Source: Lachnospiraceae bacterium (GTDB lineage: Bacteria > Bacillota_A > Clostridia > Lachnospirales > Lachnospiraceae). Taken from it: a stretch of DNA of 64,000 nucleotides. The stretch spans positions 1 through 64,000 of the forward strand of contig JAIKXO010000146.1 in the NCBI GenBank assembly GCA_024684065.1, read 5' to 3'. The notes below the pieces were generated by a model that saw nothing but the letters and a program-made list of their open reading frames with translations, was not told the origin of the DNA and made no database searches. Positions 8,130-15,711 of this stretch are shown piece after piece. A program made the position numbers and the translations under genes. Position 1 is the stretch's first letter. Each line of letters opens with the position of its first letter.

Positions 8130-9910
8130 AAATCTATATTTGCGGTGAAGAGGAGAATTATATACTCAGGCTTTCCGATTACATGAGAAGCTGCGGAGAC
8201 CGTGATATTTCTGTTTTTAATGAATATGACAGGTTTATGGAGTGTCTTGAAGGGGTGGAAAATGGATCGGAAGAAAGGATGTTTATCCTTGAAGAAGCAT
8301 TTTTAAGGAGGCTTTTTGACTGTGGGGAAGAAAACAGGCTTAAATGCACAAAAACCTGCTGCCTGACAGTAAAAAAGGAGCATGACGGATGGATCTTTAA
8401 TGATATCTGTTATATCTATAAATATAAATCTGCCGCAAAGATAAGAGCTTCGGTCTTTGAAGAACAGAAGCCGGGGGCTTTAGAGGATGATACTTTTATA
8501 GACAGGAGTTCCTCATACTTAAAAGAGCATGCGCCGGATGTTTCTTCATACAGAGGAATCTCTGCCGACCGGACTTCAAAGAATATTTCTTCAGGAATAG
8601 AAAGTCCGGTCATATATAAAGGCAGCGGAGAAAAAGCTGTTTTGTATAAAGAGCCGGGCAGTATGAACGGAAACGATGGAGAGAGAGCCGTTCATAGCTT
8701 AGAGGAAGAGGTGAAGGAGATAAAAGAGCAGGTTAGAAGGGAGTTAGAGCTTCTTCCTGTAATAGATGATGAAAGCGTGGTCAAGCTTATCGACGAGGTG
8801 TTTGATGAACGGCGCAGGAAAAAGGGGCTTAAGCTGACAAACGAGAAAGAGCAGAAAACAGAGATCTTCAATTCCATCAGGCGGCTTGATGTGCTGCAGA
8901 GCTTCATGGATGATGAAGCGGTGACCGAAATAATGGTAAACGGCCTGCACAGTATTTTTATAGAAAAGGACGGAAGGCTTATCGACAGCGGCAAGGCTTT
9001 TTCTTCAAAAGAGAGGCTTGAGGACATCATTCAGCAGATAGCCGCGGGAGCAAACCGGACGGTCAATACAGCGTCTCCGATAGTCGATGCAAGGCTGCCC
9101 GACGGAGCAAGGGTCAATGTTGTGTTAGAACCCGTGGCGGTTAACGGGCCTATACTTACTATAAGAAGATTTCCCAGGGAGCCTATAAGCGACAGAAGGC
9201 TTATCGAAACAGGGTCAGTTACCGAGGAAGTCCTTATTTTCCTGAAAAAGCTTGTTGCCGCAAAATATAATCTGATAATAAGCGGCGGGACCGGATCCGG
9301 AAAGACTACCTTTTTGAACATACTGTCAGGTTACATACCAAAGACCGAAAGGATCATTACGATCGAGGACAGCGCGGAGCTCCAGATAAGGGGGATTAGC
9401 AATCTGGTGAGTCTTGAGACCAGAAATGCCAACGTGGAGGGGGTGAAACCCATCACAATAAGGGATCTTATCAAGGCGTCACTGAGGATGCGCCCCGACA
9501 GGGTGGTGGTCGGAGAGGTCAGGGGCGAGGAAGCGATAGATATGCTTCAGGCCATGAATGTAGGAATGGACGGCTCCTTATCAACAATACACGCTAACAG
9601 CGCAAAAGACGCGCTCTCGAGGCTGGAAGCAATGATGCTTATGTCTACGGAGGTACCGATAGCCGCCATAAGAAGCCAGATGGCATCAGGGATAGATATC
9701 ATTATCCAGCTTGGACGGTTGAGGGATAAGAGCAGGCATCTTTTAGAAGTGATCGAGGTGACCGGATATGATGGAAAGGACATATCGACTCAGGTATTGT
9801 ATACATTCAGGGAGGAGGGTGAAAAAAATGGGAGAGTAGCGGGAATGATGATCAAAGAGAATGAGCTTATCCACAGAGATAAGTTGCAAAGAGCAGGGAT
9901 ATCCCTATGA
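8126..9910 (+). CDS. Tad pilus ATPase (TadA/CpaF) fused to an N-terminal TadZ/CpaE-like domain
   Basis: The 594-residue protein powers Flp pilus assembly from the cytoplasmic face of the membrane. Residues about 205-580 form the secretion ATPase: Walker A GGTGSGKTT at 387-395, the Asp-box region ITIEDSAELQ, the Walker B region RMRPDRVVVGEVRGEEA near 455-470, and the His-box STIHANS. TadA proteins are usually about 450 residues. The extra N-terminal 110 residues (MKIYICGEEENYILRLSDYM onward) resemble the receiver-like N-terminal domain of TadZ/CpaE, and a polar linker follows (about 115-190). No separate tadZ gene is present, so the fusion may carry the localisation domain. It overlaps its neighbours by 4 bp on both sides. 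The ATPase call is firm; the TadZ identity of the extension is an inference. Confidence 0.9.
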   Translation: MKIYICGEEENYILRLSDYMRSCGDRDISVFNEYDRFMECLEGVENGSEERMFILEEAFLRRLFDCGEENRLKCTKTCCLTVKKEHDGWIFNDICYIYKYKSAAKIRASVFEEQKPGALEDDTFIDRSSSYLKEHAPDVSSYRGISADRTSKNISSGIESPVIYKGSGEKAVLYKEPGSMNGNDGERAVHSLEEEVKEIKEQVRRELELLPVIDDESVVKLIDEVFDERRRKKGLKLTNEKEQKTEIFNSIRRLDVLQSFMDDEAVTEIMVNGLHSIFIEKDGRLIDSGKAFSSKERLEDIIQQIAAGANRTVNTASPIVDARLPDGARVNVVLEPVAVNGPILTIRRFPREPISDRRLIETGSVTEEVLIFLKKLVAAKYNLIISGGTGSGKTTFLNILSGYIPKTERIITIEDSAELQIRGISNLVSLETRNANVEGVKPITIRDLIKASLRMRPDRVVVGEVRGEEAIDMLQAMNVGMDGSLSTIHANSAKDALSRLEAMMLMSTEVPIAAIRSQMASGIDIIIQLGRLRDKSRHLLEVIEVTGYDGKDISTQVLYTFREEGEKNGRVAGMMIKENELIHRDKLQRAGISL

Positions 9911-10644
9911 ATTATGGGATATACAGATTAAAGCCGACTGAGGCTGCCAGGTTTTTTTTGGAATATTGTCTTATTGCCGGTATTTCGGCATATCTGTTTT
10001 ACGATTCTATCTGGGCATTTTTTATTCTGATACCGTTTTCCGGTATTTTTCTAAAGAAAAAAAGAAAAGAACTTATAGCAGGCAGAAAAAAAGAGCTTGT
10101 GAAGGAATTCAAGGATATGATCCTGTCCGTTTCCACTGCTTTAAGCGCCGGATATTCAATAGAGAATTCATTTATTGAGGCTCATAAGGATATGATAAAT
10201 CTTTATGGGGAAGACAGCATTATCTGTGAGGAACTTAAGGAGCTGTTAAGGCAGACTGAACTTGGAAACTCCATAGAGAAGGTGCTTTCGGATTTTTCTT
10301 TTCGGACTGATATAGAAGAAATAAAGGATTTTTCGGAAATCTTTTCCATAGCCAAAAGAAATGGCGGCGATTTTTCCAAAATGATAACTCATACGGTAAA
10401 TATCATGAGGGAAAAGGACGAAACGGAACGGGAGATAGAGGTTCTGTTAAGCGGAAAAAGGTTCGAGCAGAAGATCATGGGTATAATCCCGTTAATTATC
10501 ATTTTTTATCTGAGATTCAGCACAGGGAGCTTTATGAATGTGCTTTACCATAATCCTGTGGGAATAGCGTCAATGAGCGTTTGCCTTGTGATTTATGGAT
10601 TTTCATATTTCCTGTCTGAGAGGATAGCTGCTATCGAGGTGTAA
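9907..10644 (+). CDS. Tad pilus inner-membrane platform protein, TadB-like (T2SSF family)
   Basis: TadB-type proteins form part of the membrane platform on which the ATPase acts. The 245-residue product has two N-terminal hydrophobic segments (about 18-52), a cytoplasmic helical T2SSF domain (about 60-180, with KDMILSVSTALSAGYSIENS and the downstream ELLRQTELGNSIEKVLSDF), and two C-terminal membrane helices. The phrase 'LSAGYSIENSF' is typical of this family. It starts in a 4-bp overlap with the ATPase gene. A leader-type repeat element follows at once and carries the ribosome site of the next gene. Confidence 0.85.
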   Translation: MNYGIYRLKPTEAARFFLEYCLIAGISAYLFYDSIWAFFILIPFSGIFLKKKRKELIAGRKKELVKEFKDMILSVSTALSAGYSIENSFIEAHKDMINLYGEDSIICEELKELLRQTELGNSIEKVLSDFSFRTDIEEIKDFSEIFSIAKRNGGDFSKMITHTVNIMREKDETEREIEVLLSGKRFEQKIMGIIPLIIIFYLRFSTGSFMNVLYHNPVGIASMSVCLVIYGFSYFLSERIAAIEV

Positions 10645-10647
10645 GTC

Positions 10648-10732
10648 TGAAAGTCGAAGACTTTCAAACCTGATTGGCGGATCAGATACGGATCCGGATA
10701 TATCCGGCCCGTGAATGATCCCGGAGGAAAAA
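10648..10732 (+). repeat. Leader repeat element, copy A (before the tadC-like gene)
   Basis: It begins four bases after the TadB stop codon. Hairpin 1 is TGAAAGTC-GAA-GACTTTCA (10648-10666). After the linker AACCTGATTGGC, hairpin 2 has outer arms GGATCA (10679-10684) and TGATCC (10716-10721) and an inner palindrome CCGGATATATCCGG (10694-10707). GGAGG (10723-10727) and an A run then lead to the ATG at 10733. Three related copies lie at 21692-21784 (-), 26014-26075 and 56397-56486. Confidence 0.85.
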
Positions 10733-12154
10733 ATGTTGGCAGTTTATATTGCAGTGATGATAATCTGCATCGCTTTGTTTTTATATATTAAGAAGAACCC
10801 TGCAGGTTCCGGAAGGCAGTTTTTCAGGCAGATATATTCGCAGGAAGTGCTTTCAGACATGAAAAAAATATGCACGGGATATGATCTGAAACGACAGACG
10901 GACATGTTTTACAGAAAAAAGATCTCAAGGTTCATTACGATATTGTTTATAAGCAGTATTTTAGCCTCGTTAGTGGAGCTTAAGGAGCTTAACGAGCATG
11001 AGCTTATCGACAACAGAATGTTAAAAAGAGAGGGCTATCTGGGAAACACAAGAAAAGTCGATCTCTGGGCCAGACAGATATCTTCGGGAGACAAAGAAAA
11101 GCTCTCCGTAACTGTCAGTGAAAAGCGATACAGCAACGAAATCCTTGATCAGATGGTTAGCGAGATAGAACCTCAGATACCGGCAATACTGCTTAAGAAC
11201 AATACATCGGCAGACCATATCGAAAAAAACCTTGATCTAAAGAGCTCCATAGAAGGCTTTCCTTTTACCATAAGCTATAAGACGGATAATCCTTCGATAC
11301 TTACATCATCCGGAGAGATAAACCAGGCGAGGCTTTTACAGAGAGAGGACGCATACGACGGGGTGGCGGTAAAGGTTTTGATGGACCTAAAATATGAAGA
11401 CTATTCCTCAGAGATAAGCTTTTATGTGAGGGTTTATCCGGAAATCTCTGATACGACAGAAACGTTTTTTGATTCATTAAAAGCGGAAATAACAAATCAG
11501 GATGAGATTACCAGAGAAAAGGATTTCATTGAGCTACCTACTGAGCTTTCCGGTTCACGGGTAATATATGAGGAACCTGTATCCTGTGAAAGCTTGATAT
11601 TCTTCGGCCTGGGCCTTATCATTGCGGTTCTGTTGTATAAAAAGAAGGATGAGGAACTTAAAAATGTTTCGAAACTAAGGGATGAGCAGATGTGTTCGGA
11701 CTATCCGATGATAGTAAATAAATTTGCCCTCTTCTACAGTGTCGGCATGACAACCAAAGGAATTTTTATAAAGTTGTGTAGAGATTATGAAGAAAAAAAG
11801 GGAAAGCGAAAGGATACTGAAAACAGATATGTCTATGAGGAAATGCTTAAGACAAGAAAGAAGATGGAAGAGGGAATAGGTGAAATAGCTGCCTATGAAG
11901 ACTTTGCACAGAGGTGTGCGATCCAGAAATACAGACAGCTTGTAAATCTCATGGAACAGGCGGTAATAAAGGGAAAAAGCGATATCGGGTCACTGCTTTC
12001 GGACGAGTTAAGTAAGGCTTTTCTGGAAAGAAAGAACAGGGCAAGAGAGCTTTCAGAGCGGGCCGGGACCAAACTTTTGCTTCCGATGTTCTTAATGCTG
12101 TTAGTTGTGATCATAGTAATAATGATACCTGCTTTTCTTGCTTTCAGGATGTAA
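10733..12154 (+). CDS. Tad pilus platform protein, TadC-like, with an extracytoplasmic insert
   Basis: The ATG at 10733 is preferred over the in-frame ATG at 10715 because GGAGG sits five bases before it; the product is 473 residues. A first membrane helix is followed by a second hydrophobic stretch near 65-85. Then comes a roughly 200-residue segment that should lie outside the membrane, containing FPFTISYKTDNPSIL...SSGEIN, which resembles atrophied bacterial Ig-like domains. Then come a membrane helix (LIFFGLGLIIAVLLY), a T2SSF-like helical domain (about 315-440) and a C-terminal helix (LLLPMFLMLLVVIIVIMIP). The C-terminal half fits TadC. Ordinary TadC is about 300 residues, so the insert is the odd part. 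Location inside the operon supports the role. Confidence 0.75.
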   Translation: MLAVYIAVMIICIALFLYIKKNPAGSGRQFFRQIYSQEVLSDMKKICTGYDLKRQTDMFYRKKISRFITILFISSILASLVELKELNEHELIDNRMLKREGYLGNTRKVDLWARQISSGDKEKLSVTVSEKRYSNEILDQMVSEIEPQIPAILLKNNTSADHIEKNLDLKSSIEGFPFTISYKTDNPSILTSSGEINQARLLQREDAYDGVAVKVLMDLKYEDYSSEISFYVRVYPEISDTTETFFDSLKAEITNQDEITREKDFIELPTELSGSRVIYEEPVSCESLIFFGLGLIIAVLLYKKKDEELKNVSKLRDEQMCSDYPMIVNKFALFYSVGMTTKGIFIKLCRDYEEKKGKRKDTENRYVYEEMLKTRKKMEEGIGEIAAYEDFAQRCAIQKYRQLVNLMEQAVIKGKSDIGSLLSDELSKAFLERKNRARELSERAGTKLLLPMFLMLLVVIIVIMIPAFLAFRM

Positions 12155-12279
12155 ATGTCTGAATGTTGGGTATAAGGATGAAAAGTTTAATGTAAACAAA
12201 CCGGTTTCGAAACAGCTCTTAAGGAAGATATATGCAGACGGTAAAAACGAACTGATGAATACGAAAGGGGTGAAGGAAA

Positions 12280-12459
12280 ATGACAAAAATAATCAACGGT
12301 ATTAAAAATTTTCTCAGAGAGGAGGAAGCGATAGGAACGGTAGAGATGATCCTGATCCTGGTTGTCCTTATAGGCCTTGTGGTCATCTTCAGGGATCAGC
12401 TTACCACCCTGATTAACGGGATCTTTGCAAGGATAACCACCGACAGTGCGGCTGTTTAA
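12280..12459 (+). CDS. Flp1-type IVb pilin (59 residues)
   Basis: The major Flp pilus subunit. The product starts MTKIINGIKNFLREEEAIGT and continues as a single hydrophobic helix (VEMILILVVLIGLVVIF), with a short polar tail ending SAAV. The leader with EEE before AIG, followed by TVE, fits cleavage after Gly19 with the conserved glutamate at +3, as in Flp1-like pilins of Firmicutes. AAGGAAA lies just before the ATG. The 3' end overlaps the next gene by 14 bp. The substrate of one or both prepilin peptidases in this operon is most likely this protein. Confidence 0.85.
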   Translation: MTKIINGIKNFLREEEAIGTVEMILILVVLIGLVVIFRDQLTTLINGIFARITTDSAAV

Positions 12460-13834
12460 AGTCATTAATAAGGTATTTGGAACATACAGGCATGAAAGCG
12501 GAGAAATATCTGTATTTCTGGCTCTCCTTCTGTCGGTGATCCTTTCTGCGATACTTATTCTGGAAGAAGATGTAAGGCTTGAGGCTCTCAGGCTTAAGAT
12601 TGAACTTGCCATGGATGAGGCGCTGTGCTCCTGTTTTTCGGAATACAGCCAGCAGCTGTATAAGAGGTTTGACCTTTTATTCATAGATACCGGATATAAA
12701 GAGTCGGAAGGGGATATAGACAGGCTTTCAGAGCACTTATCCGCATATATTTCTGAAAATATCTCGGATAAGGGGAGCAGATCGTTTTTAGGCCTCTCAC
12801 TTGTGGATACTAAGATCAGAGAATGCAGGCTGGCAAGCGATGGTGATGGGGAAATAATTATGGAGCAGGCTGTACGATTTATGAAAGAATACGGAGAATT
12901 AAAATATCTGCCGGGGATCAGAGATGATCGTGAAGATTTTAATGCAGATGATATGGGAAGAAGGTTTTTCAGCGAATGGGATGACAGACTTTCCGAGTTA
13001 TACGGATATGATCTGTGGGACAATCCTTCAATGAGGATAAGGGATCAGGCTGAGGACAGCAGCTTTCTTCTCCTTCAGGGTACATCCGGGGCGCTGTACA
13101 GTTTCGAATACACTGATGTTCCGTCAAAAAGAGAGCTGAGCAGGGGTGTATATGCTTATCATATGCCAAAAAGCGCTGAATCTCAGGAGATATTCATAGA
13201 ATATCTCCTGCAGAAACTCGGATGCTATACAGAAGCCGTCGGAGACCAGGCCCTTACCTGCGAGCTTGAATATCTTATTTCCGGGAATTTTTCAGATAAA
13301 GAAAACCTTAAGGCTGTCTTTGACAGGCTGATGTCCCACAGAGAAGAGATCAATCTGATGCTGATCATGAACAGTCCGGATATGCTTTGTGAGGTTGAGG
13401 GAATGGTACTCTCATGTTTACAGGAGGAAGATGAGAGAGCAAAGAGCCTTCTTGGTGAAGCCATTATCTATGCATGGGCGTATGCAGAGTCACTTATTGA
13501 AGTAAACAGGCTTTTCTGCGGCGGAAAATGTGATATGAACGCATCGAGGAGCCGGTTTATCCTTCCTCTTGAAGAACTTGATTCATTTACCGAATATCTG
13601 GGAGAAGGAGGCGGTACGGGGCTTTCATATAAGGAATATCTCGGGCTTATGCTCTATAAATGTGACTTAGGCGACCTGAAAAACAGATTTATGGACATAG
13701 TGGAAATATATATGCAGAGGATCGAGAATGACAGTTTCAGGATCGACAGCCTTGTTGAATATGTTGAGGCACAGAGCAGCTTTTCAAGCGTGTCCGGATA
13801 TGAAAAGACAATAAAAAGATCTTATGGATACTGA
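12446..13834 (+). CDS. DUF5702-type pilus-locus protein with N-terminal TadE-like helix
   Basis: The 462-residue protein begins with a short basic segment, then GEISVFLALLLSVILSAILIL, a single membrane helix with a glutamate just before it. Next comes VRLEALRLKIELAMDEALCSCFSEYSQQLYKRFDLLF. That arrangement (helix, then an alpha-helical stretch with 'EYS..L..rfdLLF') is characteristic of the DUF5702 family in Tad loci of Clostridia. The rest is a large extracytoplasmic part without a recognised motif. The start is GTG at 12446 inside the pilin gene, with AAGGA about 12 bp before it. It may be a minor pseudopilin or tip protein comparable to TadG. Function is inferred only from context. Confidence 0.75.
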   Translation: MRLFKVINKVFGTYRHESGEISVFLALLLSVILSAILILEEDVRLEALRLKIELAMDEALCSCFSEYSQQLYKRFDLLFIDTGYKESEGDIDRLSEHLSAYISENISDKGSRSFLGLSLVDTKIRECRLASDGDGEIIMEQAVRFMKEYGELKYLPGIRDDREDFNADDMGRRFFSEWDDRLSELYGYDLWDNPSMRIRDQAEDSSFLLLQGTSGALYSFEYTDVPSKRELSRGVYAYHMPKSAESQEIFIEYLLQKLGCYTEAVGDQALTCELEYLISGNFSDKENLKAVFDRLMSHREEINLMLIMNSPDMLCEVEGMVLSCLQEEDERAKSLLGEAIIYAWAYAESLIEVNRLFCGGKCDMNASRSRFILPLEELDSFTEYLGEGGGTGLSYKEYLGLMLYKCDLGDLKNRFMDIVEIYMQRIENDSFRIDSLVEYVEAQSSFSSVSGYEKTIKRSYGY

Positions 13835-13922
13835 TCATTGCCGAAAACAGGAGCTGAAGGAAGCACCGATATTAACTACAATTTGAATTTACAAAGTCAT
13901 GCAGGCGGAGCGTTGGTAGAAA

Positions 13923-14798
13923 GTGATTCGCAGAGGTTTTCCTGTTTTTAATAGAGACAGAAGGCCGGTTAAATACATCTTTATTTCCGGTATGTTTAAG
14001 AAAATAAAAACGTTTTTGACAGGCCTTCTTACTCTGTCCGGCTACAGAAACGGAAGTATAACGATCGAAACGGCCATGGTGCTGCCTATTTTTCTGTTCG
14101 GAATGTTTGCCGTTATAGATCTTTTTTCAATGCTTGGCTTCTATATGGGGATGGAGAGGGCGCTTGATATCGAGGCTAAAAAACTATGTATAAGAGCTTA
14201 CGATTCAGGTGACCTGAGCGGAGATGCCATAGAATCCGATATTGTGTCTGTTTTGTCGGAGAGCGTGAAAGAGTTTCCTGTAGAAGGCGGGAAAAACGGA
14301 ATTGATTTCGGACAAAGTGATATACACAACAGAGAAATAATAATACTTCAGGCAGATTATGTTTTTAAGCCAAATTTCGATGTTTTCGGGATAACAAACA
14401 TTCAAATGTCCCAAAGAAGGCTTATGCATACCTGGATAGGATATGAACAGGGACTTTACGGCGGTTTTTCGGAAACTGAGGATGCCTGGGTATATGTCGC
14501 AAAGAACGGAGCCGTTTATCATAAAAACCTTATGTGTTCCCACATTAAGCTTTCGATCATGGAGACGACCGGGAAAGCGGTGGACAGTCTTAGAAATATA
14601 TACGGAGGCAGGTATAAACCCTGTGAAATATGCCATGCTAAGAAGGGAGACAGGAAGATTTATGTTCCGGCGAACGGTGACAGATATCATAACAGCCTGA
14701 ACTGTTCGGGGCTTAAAAGGACAGTCAGTTCCATAAGGCTTTCCGAGGCGGTAAAAAAGGGCCTCAGGGCCTGTTCAAGGTGCGGTGCGGCTCCATGA
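13923..14798 (+). CDS. TadE-like pseudopilin with duplicated cysteine module at the C terminus
   Basis: The protein has a long basic N-terminus, then GSITIETAMVLPIFLFGMFAVIDLF, the TadE signature with the conserved glutamate before a membrane helix (about residues 50-72). The C-terminal about 100 residues contain a tandem duplication. The first module has VYVAKNGAVYHKNLMCSH and later CEICHAK; the second has IYVPANGDRYHNSLNCSG and later CSRCGAAP. Each therefore reads Y-H-x4-C, about 30-50 residues, then C-x2-C. The spaced Cys and His could bind a metal or form disulfides on the cell surface. GTG at 13923 has only a weak GGAG; an ATG at 13992 (MFKKIKTFL) is an alternative start that keeps the helix. 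It overlaps the next gene. Confidence 0.75.
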   Translation: MIRRGFPVFNRDRRPVKYIFISGMFKKIKTFLTGLLTLSGYRNGSITIETAMVLPIFLFGMFAVIDLFSMLGFYMGMERALDIEAKKLCIRAYDSGDLSGDAIESDIVSVLSESVKEFPVEGGKNGIDFGQSDIHNREIIILQADYVFKPNFDVFGITNIQMSQRRLMHTWIGYEQGLYGGFSETEDAWVYVAKNGAVYHKNLMCSHIKLSIMETTGKAVDSLRNIYGGRYKPCEICHAKKGDRKIYVPANGDRYHNSLNCSGLKRTVSSIRLSEAVKKGLRACSRCGAAP

Positions 14799-15211
14799 TG
14801 TTCCAGAAGATCCTGGCTCTTATGCTTCTATCATATAATAGTTATACTGACCTGAAGATGAGGCTTGTCTCTCTTATATCAGTCGCAGGGGCAGTTGTCC
14901 TTTCTCTTGCGGCAGGTTTTTTTACAGAAGGAAAAGATATCGGATCTTTAGTGTCCGGAGCAGCTCCCGGTATCGTTTTACTTGTGTTAAGCAGGCTTTC
15001 GCAGGGAGCGGTCGGGGAAGGGGATGCATATATTTTCATAGCCCTGGGTATTATGCTGGGTATTGGGAAATGCATGTATATTCTGATCGTCAGTCTTGTG
15101 ATCTCCTCAATGTTGGGTATAGCATTGTTGATCATAAATCCAGAGAAAAACACGGATCATCTGCCTTTTATTCCTTTTGTATTATTATCTTTTTTATGGT
15201 GTTGCTTATAG
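14795..15211 (+). CDS. Prepilin peptidase (A24 family), second copy
   Basis: A second short TadV-type aspartyl protease in the same operon. The ATG at 14795 overlaps the preceding stop (ATGATG), giving 138 residues; an upstream GTG at 14780 would add five residues. The first catalytic Asp lies in NSYTDLKMRL and the second in the GEGDAYIFIALG motif, so both are intact. Several membrane helices follow. Its sequence differs strongly from the first copy at 7686, so it is not a recent duplication. Each may process a different substrate (pilin versus TadE-like pseudopilins), which is an inference. Confidence 0.85.
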   Translation: MMFQKILALMLLSYNSYTDLKMRLVSLISVAGAVVLSLAAGFFTEGKDIGSLVSGAAPGIVLLVLSRLSQGAVGEGDAYIFIALGIMLGIGKCMYILIVSLVISSMLGIALLIINPEKNTDHLPFIPFVLLSFLWCCL

Positions 15212-15255
15212 TTCTTATTGCATGAGAGTTACTTGATCATATTACCTTAAGTCCT

Positions 15256-15711
15256 ATGAATAATAAAAAAAATGATACTTTTTATAAGCAGGGAAGCGTT
15301 ACCGTGGAAGCTTCTCTCATAATGCCTCTTATTCTCGCTTCGATCATTTTTGTTATTTATATTGCGTTTTATGAGCATGATAAATGTATGATGCTTAAAG
15401 CGGGGTTTTCTTCTGCTCTCAGGGCGGAAAGAGGAAACGACGAAGCCTTATCCTATAGCCTTGCCGAAGAAGCGGCAGACGAGGTTATCGGTGTAAAGAC
15501 TACCGGATTTACAGATATAGATACAAATATAGAGGTTACTTATAGATATATTCGGACTGATCTCAGGGGAAACATGAGGCTTTCAGGTATTGCAGGGCTC
15601 TTGACGGGGAGCAGATATCCGGAATACTCGATTATGGCATCGGGAAGTCTTGAGGATCCGGCAGAACATATCCGTCTGAGCAGAAAATGGGGTGTAAGCT
15701 ATTGTTACTGA
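15256..15711 (+). CDS. TadE/TadF-like minor pseudopilin
   Basis: A 151-residue protein with the TadE hallmark near the N-terminus: QGSVTVEASLIMPLILASIIFVIYIAFYEHD, where the glutamate precedes a single membrane helix. The remainder is extracytoplasmic and polar. Such proteins are minor pilus components that are cleaved by the prepilin peptidase and exposed outside. No good ribosome site is visible before the ATG. The 3' end overlaps the FHA gene by 25 bp, so the two are translationally linked. Confidence 0.82.
   Translation: MNNKKNDTFYKQGSVTVEASLIMPLILASIIFVIYIAFYEHDKCMMLKAGFSSALRAERGNDEALSYSLAEEAADEVIGVKTTGFTDIDTNIEVTYRYIRTDLRGNMRLSGIAGLLTGSRYPEYSIMASGSLEDPAEHIRLSRKWGVSYCY

Noticed and set aside
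12187..13023. 278-residue open frame on the - strand opposite the pilin and DUF5702 genes
   Set aside because: Serine- and leucine-rich shadow of the + strand codons, with no start signal and no family features.
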